DNA of 64,000 nt, taken from positions 930,001 through 994,000 of the forward strand of contig WTXD01000005.1 of assembly GCA_022496205.1 (NCBI GenBank), read 5' to 3'. The translations under genes and the position numbers were made by a program. The notes under the pieces were generated by a model that worked only from the letters and a program-made list of their open reading frames with translations, ran no database searches and was not told the DNA's origin. The first letter of the stretch is position 1. Every line of letters begins with the position of its first letter. Shown piece by piece: positions 23,768-36,937 of the stretch. Source of the DNA: Gloeopeniophorella convolvens (lineage: Eukaryota > Basidiomycota > Agaricomycetes > Russulales).

Positions 23768-25123
23768 CTATGCCAATATAAGCAAGCATCGGTCCTTGAT
23801 GCGCCATTCTGCCCGTGCACCATCCACGTTCAGGTCGCGTGCGCGCTTCAGCATCAGGGCCTGCTCTGTTCCGTGAGGACCGGCGCCAGAGCGGAAAAGC
23901 GCTTGTCCCAATGCTGCATCAGTGAGATTGAGGTCGATATCGAGCGAGTAGAGACTCGGAATAAGAAGCGTGAGCCGGCGAGGTTCAAGATCGAGGGTAG
24001 CAGATGAGATAGCAGCGTGAGTCTAGCGAGGGGAAAGCGGGGCGTGAGTGGCCGGGGATGGGTTAAAGGAGTAAGGGACCCACAAGTTTAGGGACTTGGA
24101 CGGTAATGCGGATCTGTGGACCCTCCTGCTTCCACGCCCAGGTCGGTGTCTCGAGGGCCATATCATTCGGCTCAGCGCCACCTTTCGAAACCCCACTATC
24201 AAGGGGGGTTGCGCTCATTGATACGCCATGGTTCGGTGAAATTGCGGTCCCAGTAACAACCTCCTCTATGAGCGGCTGTGTTGGGTTCTCAATTACTGGT
24301 AAATAATGATGGTGTCCAGGAGGAAACAACGAAGCGGGAATAGAGACTGGACGGGACTTGAGAACCCCTTTTGAGGGGATATTTGGCGTCCCGAGTGTAC
24401 GAGAGAGTGAGAGCGAAGCTTGCGACTCGATGCGCAATAGAGCGAGTTCTGTATCAAGCAGGCAAAAATGAGCGAGTCCCGGCTGACCAACGGCTGCCTA
24501 TATTATAGAGAACGACATCCATACTCGAGTGCGGTACCGGATCAGACTGGAGCTTTGCGAAGATTCTACTTACCGATTAAGAAGCTCTTAAACTCGACAT
24601 CCTTCAATGCACGACTCCTCAGAGATGTGTGATAGATACAATCGAAGACGAGGGATGGCTTTCCCGCTGCAGGTGTGAGGGAAGTCAGTGAATTGATTCC
24701 GTCAGCTTCCGAGGAAGCGAAGCATCGTGATGGTGCCAATGCGTGGGGTAGGATTGGGGTAGGACTGATGGCAAGCATCTAATGTACGTAGGCTTGGTTG
24801 GCTTCGGGGCACCAGACTGCAGATGGCGCACCTTTGTCAGTATCTTCGCGCCCCTCAGACACGAAGACAGAGATCATATCCTTTGTATCTTGCTCAACTG
24901 GCCCGTTGCCACGTATAGCAAGTTCAATGGCCTCTTCTGCGCCTTCGGGCGAAGGGGGGACATCTCTCGACCAAGCGATATTGATGAAGACCTTGCGACC
25001 TTGCGGGACTGAGATACGGGTAGGGTTTGGTTCTGACTTTGTGAGTCTCGCCGATTGCAGTGACGTTGACTTTACGCAGAAGCCAGGCGAGGGCGAAACA
25101 TTGACGGAGACGTTTGGGGCCAT
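23768..25123 (-). CDS. PIH1-domain protein (R2TP / snoRNP assembly factor)
   Basis: Start MAPNVSVNVSPSPGFCVKST. The PIH1 domain follows: VPQGRKVFINIAWSRDVPPS, DMISVFVSEGREDTDK, then after an intron GKPSLVFDCIYHTSLRSRAL and EFKSFLIELALLRIESQ. The middle is Pro/Ser-rich linker. The C-terminal CS-like domain is split by an intron: PQIRITVQVPKL joins ISSATLDLEPRRLTLLIPSL, YSLDIDLNLTDAALG, ending at TAG 23768-23770. A stop at 24063-24065 is inside the retained intron and is not the true end. PIH1 (Nop17) binds Hsp90-R2TP and helps assemble box C/D snoRNPs and PIKK kinases. An upstream in-frame Met (25249) exists, but the MAPNVS start fits the domain boundary better. Confidence 0.85.
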
Positions 25124-26598
25124 GATCACCAGTTGCCTTGCAAGGCTTCTATCCGTCAAACCTTGGGGAGTTTGTGGTATGTACGATGACGGACTATCGC
25201 CTTGCTTGCAAGGTTTGAAGTTACTCTCCAAGGTCAAAAGCGTCACCAAATTAGTTTAAGTAACGGTTTCTCGCGCTACGGCCTGCTTCGGACCGCTAAC
25301 CCATTTCGGGTATGCGCGCGAACAGGTGCGCAACGCCCGCGCGATACGAGGCGGCGTGCGCGACGAGTTGCTACGAGAATACAGGACTCACGGACGCATG
25401 GCATAGGAGCGTGAACAAAGGCTATTGGATAGAAAGCAGCAACACAACGAGAAAAAGACCGCGGAGAGGCCGTAAAATACGCCGATCCGAACAAGTTGAA
25501 ACGGGAGAGGTAGGTGAACTCCTCTCCCTCTTGTAGCCACGTCGATCGCCGCCCCTACATCCTAGTCTCCGTAACAGACTGGCCAAGTGAAGACAGTCGT
25601 TCACATGTACAACTACATCCCCCATCCATCTTCACGACCGCTCACCCAGTATCCTCAGCATGAACAACCTTATCAGGCCTATGCAGCTTCTGCTCGCTGA
25701 CTCGTGTCAGGATACTCCGTACTCGCACCCGTCTCACTCTCAATAATTACTGGTTCTCCTCAGCCACTGACACCCCCGCCGGGGGACGATCCCGCCTTTG
25801 CTGCTGATCCCACCATCAATCCTGGGCACTGGTATCATCCAGATACGTTGCCATCGACACTGTATCCTGCCCGCTCAAATCCACCCTTACGCTCCACGGG
25901 CATTCATGCCTCGGTCAATTTCGTCGACCTCTTTATCGATTCTGATCCATCTCTAGCAGCTGTACCTCGGCAAGGATACCCCAGCTGCCCCTCGCCAGCA
26001 CGCGAGATTAGCCTCACGAGCGGCAGGCCAGCCTGCATACAGGGAACACCCGCCAGGCGGATCTTGCCTGTGCGCTTCCTCTTGTCTGTGCGATCTTATC
26101 TCTAACCCCACCATATTTGCAGCTCCCATGCTATTTGCTGTCGCCCTGTCATGCAGACTTCGCGAAGGGTATGCCAAACACCGACACCACTACCGCTATT
26201 CTGAAGCCGACAGGCGGCGACTGCACGGCGCGGGTCCCAACCTCGGTACCCACACAGATGCGACGTCAGCCCACTTGATCCGCCCTGTCCTGGTCACGGG
26301 TTGGATGCGTGCTTCGCCTCCATCACAGCCACGCGGCGCGACAGCGTCTGGGGGCATCGCTCCTCTCTTCTCCCTCAATCAAGGCGATGGGACGGATGTA
26401 GCGGTAGCAATGCCATAATGATGCGCACCGCAGTTGCCACTGCGGTGCCCCGGCGAGCAGTGCCCTGTCAAGCTGCTCGGGAACGGCGCTCATGTTGTAC
26501 TGTAGCCTGTAGGTCCGACGCCGAGCATTGATAGACATCTTGTGTACGGTTAGAGACGACGAATTGTCAGTGTGACTCCCGACTACAGAACCGAGGAT
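25124..26598. other. Spacer with one weak candidate frame
   Basis: Holds the PIH1 promoter and an unrecognised candidate on the plus strand (see 25602-26105). From 26110 to 26598 nothing was recognised. Confidence 0.4.
25602..26105 (+). other. Possible small gene, unrecognised
   Basis: ATG at 25602 opens MYNYIPHPSSRPLTQYPQHE and runs 31 codons to a stop. After an acceptor-like CAG near 25757 a second coding-like stretch reads PLTPPPGDDPAFAADPTINP, PGHWYHPDTLPSTLYPARSN and GIHASVNFVDLFIDSDPSLA. The composition is that of a Pro-rich protein. I could not find a donor that joins the two without a stop, so this may be a relic. No family recognised. Confidence 0.25.
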
Positions 26599-26600
26599 TA

Positions 26601-27027
26601 CAGCGGATTGCAAAACGATAGGCCCCTTTTTGACTTTTTACACACACAGCCGGAGTCTAGCGGGGATCGGAACTATCACCAAGCACCAGGAACTGTCCAA
26701 TCACATTTGCCCGCGCACCCATCAGCCAAGCATGACTAATCAAAATGAGTGCGCTTATGGGCGGACCTTCCATCTTAGGCTCAGCGAGGATCAAACGCCT
26801 ACAGTCAAACTTGTCCTAACCCATAGCAATTGGTGGAAGGTCAAAGCTATGGGTTATTACAGGTTATGGGGTTTGGGAGGCACTAGTAGGCCCAAATCCG
26901 TGTTTCTGTAGGCTGAAAAACCTATGGTTTATCACAGGTTATGGGCTATGACAAGTATGGGTTAGGACAAGTTTGACTGTATGTGTGTAATCGGTCGAGA
27001 AAGGGCCTAAGATTATGCGATCCGCTG
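26601..27027. mobile_element. 427-bp TA-flanked MITE
   Basis: Ends are inverted: CAGCGGATTGCAAAACGATA at 26601 and its imperfect inverse finishing at 27027 (CAGCGGATCGCATAATCTTA on the other strand); similarity reaches about 50 bases into the element, including a shared TTACACACA. TA sits on both sides (26599-26600, 27028-27029), as expected for Tc1/mariner-type insertion. The middle carries no transposase. The terminal sequence matches that of the element at 44017-44415, so both belong to one family. Confidence 0.8.
26802..26979. mobile_element. 178-bp nested MITE with perfect inverted ends
   Basis: Bases 26800-26825 and 26956-26981 are perfect 26-nt inverted copies beginning TACAGTCAAACTTGTCC. 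Taking the outer TA pairs as the target duplication leaves an element of about 178 bp with 24-bp inverted ends inside the 427-bp element. CAGTCAAAC-type ends are familiar from Tc1/mariner/pogo-like families. Inside, CTATGGGTTATTACAGG (26848) recurs as a direct repeat near 26922 with two changes. Confidence 0.7.
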
Positions 27028-27397
27028 TAGAGTGACCAATAATTAAGAACCCGCCGATATCTTCGCAAGCAATGCAGCAGCCGCTACCAGCGGCGCTTCT
27101 CGAGTTTGTATCTCACTATGAAGCACCCTTCGACTTCCGACAGCTGGCATGGACCTAGCATCTGATGCTTTCAACCTCCGCCATCGCCACGAACATCGTA
27201 TGAAAACCTCCGGAGTCCGGACTGGGTCGTACTACAAAGTCAAACCGGTCGACTTCCTCGAAAAACTATGTGGAGTTGGCATCGAACTCGGCACCCATAT
27301 CTCACAAAACAGCTGGTGGCAGCAAACAATAAACTTTTTTCGTAGGTGTGCAATACATCTATACTATTCGGCTACTTCAAAGAATCCATACGAAACG

Positions 27398-27683
27398 TTA
27401 GTCTCGTTCCCAGACGTTCTCAGTGGGGGAGAGAAGGTCGGGGAGAGGAGGACTTGATAGGGGAGCCGAGACCGCGGTACCCCGGACTGAGAACAAAATC
27501 GGAGTCAAATTCTCTGAACAATTCCCACGTTTCCCCCACCGGTTCAGAGGTCCAGCGCGTTGACTGTTTGGGAAATTTGACTCCGACTTCGGCATACCGC
27601 GGTCTCGGCTCCCCCTATCCCCCCTCTCCCCGCTCTCGCTCGAGTAACTCGACCTCTCCTAGAACATCTGGGAACGAGACTAA
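27398..27683. mobile_element. 286-bp foldback element with 7-bp target duplication
   Basis: The ends are inverted: TTAGTCTCGTTCCCAGA at 27398 and its inverse ending at 27683, 23 bases with one mismatch. Further inside, GGGAGCCGAGACCGCGGTA (27461-27479) pairs with 27596-27614, and CGGAGTCAAAT near 27500 pairs with 27576-27586, so most of the element can fold as one hairpin. CGAAACG lies directly on both sides (27391-27397 and 27684-27690), a 7-base direct repeat consistent with a target duplication. Confidence 0.8.
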
Positions 27684-28261
27684 CGAAACGTAGGGGATTT
27701 GTGCCGCCTGAACACCTGATACAGAAGATGTTGACGTGGGTAGCCGATTGACCGAAGCAACGCGACCCGATGTACGATAAACCGGCTAGATACGACGTGT
27801 GTGCAGGATATAGGAAGAAAAGCCAGAAAATGCAGTCTCCCTCTGCCAACCGTGCAGCGAGCGTAGGACAGACAGCAGATTGCAAACTGTACGCGACCAT
27901 CAAGGAACACCTCAACGATGACCACGCACTTGAACAACGGCATCATGATCAGCCGCCAAGGGCGGCCCTTCAGTGGCTCTTCTCGAGCCAAGATGATGAC
28001 ATAATCTTTTTGATCCCTTCAATATAAGCGATCTCGAGTCAGTGACATGGACAGCGTGCTCTACTTACATCGATCAGTTGCCCCACCATGGACGAACAGG
28101 CACGCGTGACACAATCCCTAGCAAGGTTCAGGCGTAGGGTATTCGATACTGAAAGCAGCCACTGCGCGCTTACCTTACTGTTCAGAGGGGGCCTTCCGAG
28201 TTGATGCAGGCAAACCCGCCGAAGGAAACACGCCCCTTCCGAGTCTCGACGATGATTTGAG
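27684..28261. other. Upstream region of the DAHP synthase gene
   Basis: No recognisable gene. A short upstream exon of the DAHP synthase probably lies here: in-frame codons PLPSLDDDLS directly before 28262 fit the family, and an ATG with good context is at 28088, but the joining splice could not be fixed. Confidence 0.4.
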
Positions 28262-29648
<1,387 letters not shown>

Positions 29649-29890
29649 TGCGGAATAGCGCTGTAGTCGTAGGAAGCAGATTTGTATACAGTTTACAGCT
29701 ATCGAAAAAGAGCACGCCGCCACGTATTGCAGTAGCAATCGCCATTCAGCCCAGTCCAGAAGTTCAGCTCGGAAGCAGATCCCCTCAACACACAGGGTAC
29801 GATTGGAAGTTCCATGGTATGAGTACAGGTGTGAATCCGTACACGGGATTAATGTAGAGTACAAGCTTGCATAGGGAGTGAAGTCCAACT

Positions 29891-32800
29891 TTACGATGCC
29901 CGTTGGGCCGAACCACGCGACACACCCGCCGCACCCGAAGCCGTCCTCCATACGTGCAACACTTCGTCAAGGGACCGCATGGCCCATCCAGAACCAAGGG
30001 TTGTCGTCATTTGAGTGCCCGTCGCATGAAGTACTTCACGGACCCCACGTTCCAGCGCCTCGGCATCGTCACCCGAACCTTCCGGGGGTGGTAACCCTAC
30101 GCACGCAGCGTGCGCACGTTGCGCCAGACCTTGCAACACTCCAAGGAGCGTCGAAACGGGCACGTTATTCCGTAACAAGTACCAAGCGAATGTGTTGGCG
30201 CTGATGGTGTCCACCACGGCTGTCGGCACGTGCTCACCTCGAGCATATGCCCCCAGTGCGGACAGGAACGCGGGGTTGGTGCGTATGGACTCAAGCTGTT
30301 GATCCAATGCATATAGAGTGCCGGATAGTGTTCCTTCGCGGATCAAAGGTGCGCGCGTACTGCTTTCAGCACGCCCGCTGAACCTCCTGTCGTAGACCTT
30401 GCCATAGAAATCAGCAGCGAAACGCAAGTCTTGTAGCCGCAAGTGGAAGTGACGTGAAGAGGGGATCATTGTGCGATATCGATACAACAGGAGGTGGGAT
30501 TGGAGCGTTTGTGGCTTGTCTTGTAGGATGCTGTCGAGAAGGCTAGCGTGGCAATGGGCGTTGAACAACTGCTCTACGGTCGTCCCGGAGTCACTCCGGC
30601 AGAAGTGATCAGCGAATGCAAGGAAGAATGGATCGTTGGAGAATGAGGATATGAATTGGTTGAGATCTCCGGCTGGATGGGCTTTCGTGTCTGTGAGCCG
30701 TGGGAAATCCAATGTGGCGGCATCTCCGGAAGAAGATCCTGAGCGCACAAAGAGGCTGCGGCTGCCTTTTGGGTCCTCCATATAACTTAAGAATGCTGTT
30801 CGACGCTTGACATAAATTGTCTGGTTGCGCAGAAGCGAGTCCTTGTGTCGTCGCACATTGGCTAGATCAAGGTAGAAGGGCCAATAGCGGGGGGTGTCGA
30901 CGCGGATGGAGAGCACTCTATCGAAGTCGGGGATCAGGGTCGGAGATATCAGTTGAGCCATTCCAACCTCAGCGCCTTCCTTGACCTTGATTTTGACGGG
31001 GAGATATACGATTTCCTTCGTGTCGACATCCCGAGCAATGAGACATCGCGGCTCCACAGCCAGAACCCACAGGTGGCGAAGAGCTTGGAGGTAAGACTTG
31101 TTGTCAGAAGAGACGGGAGCAAACCGTGGGAAGAATGCGGCGATCAAACACGCGACAGCTGCGTCTGAGCTTCCCAAAGTGAAGCGACCACCTCCTAGGA
31201 ACAAGAGGCCGAGGGACATGTGAGTTGCCATGTGGGTACCATAGCGCATCGCTTGGTTGTACATCCCATACGAGTACCGGAGCCTTCGCAGACAATTAAT
31301 CTCTCCAGTTCCTGCCATAACGATGTTGAGCGATATGGATATAAGATTGAGTCCATCACGGATGGCATGTCGCTTGATCTTGTGGTCATAGGCAGGTCCT
31401 GGTGGCCGCATGTGTCAACTTACCCTCAATGATGATGTCGGATCGACGCACCGTTGGTATATGCCAGGCGGCTGAAACTGTCGTAGTAGTTGATCAGCAA
31501 TAAATAAGGTTCTTCCCGGGCAGTCCCTGAATATTTGAGTGCTATCGCAAAGCAACAACCTGCGACGATATTGTAGAAAGCCAAGTCGATGGCATCGTCG
31601 ATGATCTTGCCCTGCATCCGTTCGTCCAGAGCCTTGACGATGTAAGTTGGAAGCTGCGCGTCAACCCATTCCCGGGTGGGTGTGATGCTGTTCCAAAGTA
31701 TGAGGTTCCGAGCTAGCGTACGTAGCAACAAGAAGTTGGGCGGAATGCGATTCAGCGCCATAATGGTGTCTGGGACGGTGAGAATGTCAGCAACCTCTTT
31801 ACTTTCGGTCTTCAAGTACATCAGTCCAAGGGCGATGGTGGCGGCTGGAGAAGTGAGGTTGATATCGAAGGTGGAATGTGAGCGTTTGCCGCGTGCGTGA
31901 GAAGGAGCTTCTCCGTGGATTAGGACGCGGAGTTCTGATACCAAGGCATCGTCCGCGGGCACTGATGCGACTGACCCCTTTCCTAGAGTCACCATCCCAA
32001 AGGCAAGTGCGGCCGCCATAGCGTAAGCTTCACGATGTTCGTTGCTGAGATCCGGTTGAGTGAGATCATTACGGCTAATTTGTTTCAGACAAACTTCGGC
32101 CATGCGTCGGTTCTTCGAGCCCATGTACAGCAGACCAAGGCCGACCAAACCCCCCGCCTGTATGAGCAATGGAACATTGAGGTCTATTGTCGGCGTGGGC
32201 AGAAGGGCGGGGGTGTGCACCGCAAGCAACTTGGTCACATGTCGGTTTCCGCTTCCGATATTAGCCGCGGATAAACCGAGCAAGATCCCGATGGAAGTCA
32301 AGTCGTGCTTAGGGGTTAGATAGCCGAAGGTATGCCATGTCAGCATCTCCCTGAGATGACCGGTGAGCCCTAGTCCGTACAAGAAACCCGCATGTTCGGG
32401 GGTAAGTTCCGAGGGCCGGTTGAACTTGATCCATGAGCTATCAATGACATCGGAAGATGGTGAGATCCTGAGGGCTGCAGCTACGCCATTGTGGAAATCT
32501 CCCCAGTTCAGGCTATCTAGAGGGATTTTGTTAGGCTCTGGAGTGATGGTGACATTTTGAGGTTGGAGATGGATCGAGAATTCGATCTTCGGGATGGCGT
32601 ACGCCTCTCTAGTCACAGTGGGCACGGACCCAAACGTGAACATTGCACGACCAAGTGGTAGAGCCAACGTTCTTTCTGCTATCCGTAGTACATGGTTCTG
32701 TTGTTCTTTAGCTTGATCGTGCTCGCTGAAACGGTCGGTCACTCGATTTCACCACTGATGAAGAGGCTTCAAAGGAAATGTACCTGAGTTCGGGACGTTC

Positions 32801-35800
32801 AATCATTCTGACTGTCGGCACTTCTGAGGACCGCAGCATTCGTGCGACCTCATCCAAACGCTTATCTTGGCCGAACCTGATACGAGTGAAGTCGTCCAGG
32901 TTCAATTCAACACCAGAACTCGCGCCAACATCTCCAGCCGCTGCAGAAGAGGCCTCGTTAACCAGCGACCGTATGCTCTGTCGTCGGCGAGTGCCCTTGC
33001 GTATCGATTAGACAGTAAAAACCTATCGAAAGCAAAGCACTTACAAGAAACCCCTTCACAGGCTGGTAACCACTTGAGCTTGGGCCGGCAGGATGAGTGT
33101 GCGCGCCTTCTGCCAGGTCGTTGCGACCGATGAACTCGTATGCGGCAGTAGGCCAGTCTTGTCCAGGCGCAAGCTGGCATGTCCTTGCAGCCTCTCGAAG
33201 AGGTGCGGCGAGGCCGATGGGAAGAGCGTTGAGGAACGACTCGCCGATCTGATGTTTGACCATCATATGCATAGCATTTTCTGCCCGCTTCCGACTGTCT
33301 TCCACCGTCTTGTCGGCAAGGCACCGATATATGAGTGTAAGCTGACGCAGGTAGGCAAGAGGCTCAAGCCTCCCATATGCGAATCCGGGCGAAAGTTTGA
33401 ATTGTGATGCCAACTTGCGGATATCATACCAGGGAAGCTTCCAATCAGGATTGTTAATTCTTCCGTAGAACATGGCCGTCATGTCTGGAGGCCAGACAGG
33501 CAGGCGGTCATCGACAAAAGAAGAATCTGTGCGTGTGTCAGTGGTAGGTTTCCTGGGGAGATCCGAAGTGCGTACGGTGCGCCCATCCGGACGTTGCATT
33601 TGGACAAAAACGCTTCCAATAATCAGCCCATTCTGGTCGAATAATGGCCGCAACGAGACAGATCAACTCAGCGAGACGATGAACGTCAGCGTGTCGGTGA
33701 ACCACCAGGCGGAGGTCTTCGCCGAGCACATGCAACGCATTGAGCACGGGAGCGAGGAGTGCATGGGGGCGTTTGCGGACGGGAGGCGGTTTAGGGGACG
33801 GATGTGGTGGAAGTTGCATCCCAGCAAGTACATCATCCTCCCCGATGCGTGCATATGAGCTAGAACGGGAAAGGAGATTCCACGGGGCAGTTTGATTTGA
33901 CTCCTTCTGGTATGGCTCAATTTCGAGCACCGTGACCAGGGCGATCTTGAAACAGTCGAATTCAACGCCTGAGTTGCAAGCTAGTCGACGGGACCTCCAC
34001 GAGTCCATAAAAGTCACGTGTAGTCCGAACGACCAGTCGGCAGGGAGTGTGAGAGTCAGCACCTCCAGACACTGTTTTGTTAACACGTCCTTTGGGGCAA
34101 AGTCGACGGACGCTCGAGACTGAGTCCCATTCGATAGCTCGACGGTAACCGCGGATCGGACGGCATTGCGGAGGGCCGCTACCCTCAGGGGCGTTGAGAT
34201 GCCATCCGGGTTGTCCACGTTCATCATTGATGCTGAGGACGAGGAGAGAGCTCGCGAAGGGAAATAAGGGATGGCACCCTTTATTCCTACGGTGGAAGCA
34301 TTGTACTTCCGTAACCCGTGGGTGAATACGGTTAAGGCACCGTTTGGCTCAGCAACTAGAAGGTCGTCGACATTGGATCGTGTGATGCGCATAGATGCCG
34401 CCGATACTGCAGGATACTCCGCAACTTGCGCGACTTTCACCGCGCCGTCAGAATTTTTGCCAACGGAGAGGATTGTCATGGTGTTGGAAGGTGCACGACA
34501 GATAGCAAGAAGAGCCCGATCGGCCTGACCATCAAAACGCTGGTCGAATATCGAGGCGCTTATCCCCTGCCAGTTGGTGGAACTACGAATTGGCGGAGTG
34601 AGACCCAACGTACACAGAAATTCAGAAAGAACGTACTCTTGCTCAGTTAAGTCTAAAGTGAACAATCTTGTAATCCAATGAGTGGAACGCATTCGAGTGT
34701 ATTCCGCCGAACCCGACGCGACGTCTCCCTCAGCTCTACCGCCGAGGGCCATGCGGTCAAAGTTTATGCCCAACCGCTCACGCCCGAGAGAAGGATGTTG
34801 CTCATCGATTATTGGTCGTCGTGCATTTGATGAGCTACTGGTAAAGGATCCCAAAACGGTTGTCGTAGAAAGGGGAGGGAGGCTAGGGAGAGAGGCAAGT
34901 GATGGGTGATGGCGTGCATGCGGCACTGGGGAAGCATCTAAAGGATGGTCCTCAGGAGGTGGAGGCCGCCATGCAAAGGTCTCGTTATGGGCAGGCATTT
35001 GTCTTTGATTGTCAGGTGCTCCGGCAGCCATGGAGGCGCGCTTTTTGCGGAACCGGAAGTGCGCTTGAGAATAGGGCAGATCCCCGAGCTTGACGTAAGC
35101 GTACCTCCAGACACTGAGCTGCCGCCGTTCAGGGTAAATTGTGACAAGTAGGTCGCTGTCTTCTCCATGACCTTGATGAGAAACCCAGATGATGACTTCA
35201 CCAGCTGAAAGGGGGTCGGGTACTTGGCCGAAAGTGTGTTCGTCATCATGAGCCAGAGAAAGTGGGATACTGTGGAAACCGCCGATGATGTTAAAGGCAT
35301 GATCAACGACTGTAGCCTCGGCCAGCGGGCTGATCAGGGAGAAGACGGTGGGAAGTGTCTCGTCTCCCGTCAACTCGGCTTCTTGCACTTCCGTCGGCTC
35401 CAGGACTCGCTGGATAATCACCCCGTGCGGATAAAGCGGCCAAGCTTGACGCACAATGAAGGGTAGAGAAAAGGTGTACTCCACGCCGTTTTCAAGGTAG
35501 ATCCACCCCACGCTGCGAAGGAAGACGAAGGTAGCACGTATTCGTGATGTGGGTCCAACTTCGCGTCTGCGCTCCTGTTCCGCACGCTCGAAAGGTCCGA
35601 AAGTTGGTCGAGCTTGGTCTTTCCCTTCATTAGATGGGCCAGGACGAGGGTCGGTTGTGTAGTGCCCTGACGAGCGCGATGAGGCGACGACGCCAGCTTG
35701 TTGAAGCCATCCATTGCATGCCCACTGAACCGGCTGTGCTTCGTGAGCGAATGACCACTGCTTCTGAATGACGCCTCCCGTGCAGAGCACAACCCGCTCC

Positions 35801-36015
35801 TTGTCCCAAAAAAGTTCCTCGACTCCATCCTCCGCCTCCGCCGCTGCCTCAGGGTAAGGATCATAGAACTCGCCATGCAATTGGTCATTGTTGACACTTG
35901 ATCCGCGAAGGGCCGAGCGGATGGAGTACAGCAGGTCCGAACCCTGATAGGGGCCCTCAGAGTGGGAGATGGACTGGAAGTGACGAGAATGCATGGCAAC
36001 AGGCCCAAATTGCAA
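29891..36015 (-). CDS. apc1: Anaphase-promoting complex subunit 1 (APC1)
   Basis: A large minus-strand gene of about 1,900 codons in at least five exons, starting MQFGPVAMHSRHFQSISHSE at 36015 and ending GSAQRAS, TAA at 29891-29893. The N-terminal half (exon 36015 to about 33650) is WD-like: VVLCTGGVIQKQWSF, FVFLRSVGWIYLENGVEYTF, ILSVGKNSDGAVKVAQV. The C-terminal half has the proteasome/cyclosome repeats: GFLYGLGLTGHLREMLTWH, SIGILLGLSAANIGSGNRHV, QAGGLVGLGLLYMGSKNRRM, ATIALGLMYLKTESKEVA and MATHMSLGLLFLGGGRFTLG. APC1 is the scaffold of the nuclear APC/C ubiquitin ligase that drives anaphase. The 3' end faces the DAHP synthase stop with about 240 bases between. Length is close to the animal protein. 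Internal exon joins were not each fixed to the base. Confidence 0.9.
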
Positions 36016-36937
36016 GCACCCGCAGACCCGATAGATTGTTGCGTAATGGGAACGACCCGTCCAAGGCTCGCACTAGCGTTGCTGTCCCTGGAAAATGAGA
36101 GAACCTTGGAGATTGGCGAGAGATGGTTTGTAAGAGGGTGAAAGGTGAGACCCTGGAGGCGAACAGGCAGCTGGGCGGTCGAGATGGTGGTCTAGTGTCA
36201 CCGTGACTGGTGGCCGGGGCGGGGTGGTCGCAGGTGGTCGCGCGGATTCAGAGTAAGGTTGCGGTCCGGGGCTGCCGAACCAGGGAATCGCGTGAGATCG
36301 CGTGCCAGGAGCAGTCACAGTCACGTTGAGTCACAATCACGAGACATACCGTCACAAATCCATTTCGTGCTGGAGTTGAAGGTCGTCTCAGAGCGTCGAG
36401 TCTCAGTCTGTTCCTGGGTTGGCTCCTGAATCGCGCCCTGTGCACTGGGACACCCTTAAATTTACCGGAGTTTATGTAGGAATGTTCAGTAAGATTCAGC
36501 ATAATTCCCACATCAAACAGCCCAGCTCGCTTTCCAAGCCAGGCACGACAACAGGGTCTCACTAACACCAGTTGTAAGCACAGCGCCGTATTAACATACA
36601 ATGTTACTCTGTTCTCCCTTTCTTTACCCGAACAGCTGCAATAATCACCTAAATCGCGTAAGGGTACTGAAACAATACTAGTAGGGGCAGAATCGAGTAA
36701 AAGAGGTGGTGCTGTCGGGGCTCGAGCCAAGCTTTCATAGGAAATACTAAATCGGGAGGCATCGCAACAAGGGTAAGCTGACTGCCGTGGCTACATAGGA
36801 GAATGGCAGGCTGTATGCCTAGGTTCCAGATACGAATGAGTGTTCTGGGCTGTGCGAGCATGTGCATGAAACGCACCTGTACGAGTGGATGAGTTCTTGT
36901 GCCGTCCAGTGCGTCGCTCTCATCCATGGGTTCGCAA
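36016..36937. other. Spacer between APC1 and COG7
   Basis: About 920 bases holding the APC1 promoter and the COG7 3' end. The 160-codon minus frame at 36248-36730 has no recognisable family features. Confidence 0.45.

Noticed and set aside
26848..26970. GGGTTA and CCTAACCC words resembling telomere repeats
   Set aside because: They are not tandem and are explained by the inverted ends and internal direct repeat of the nested MITE.
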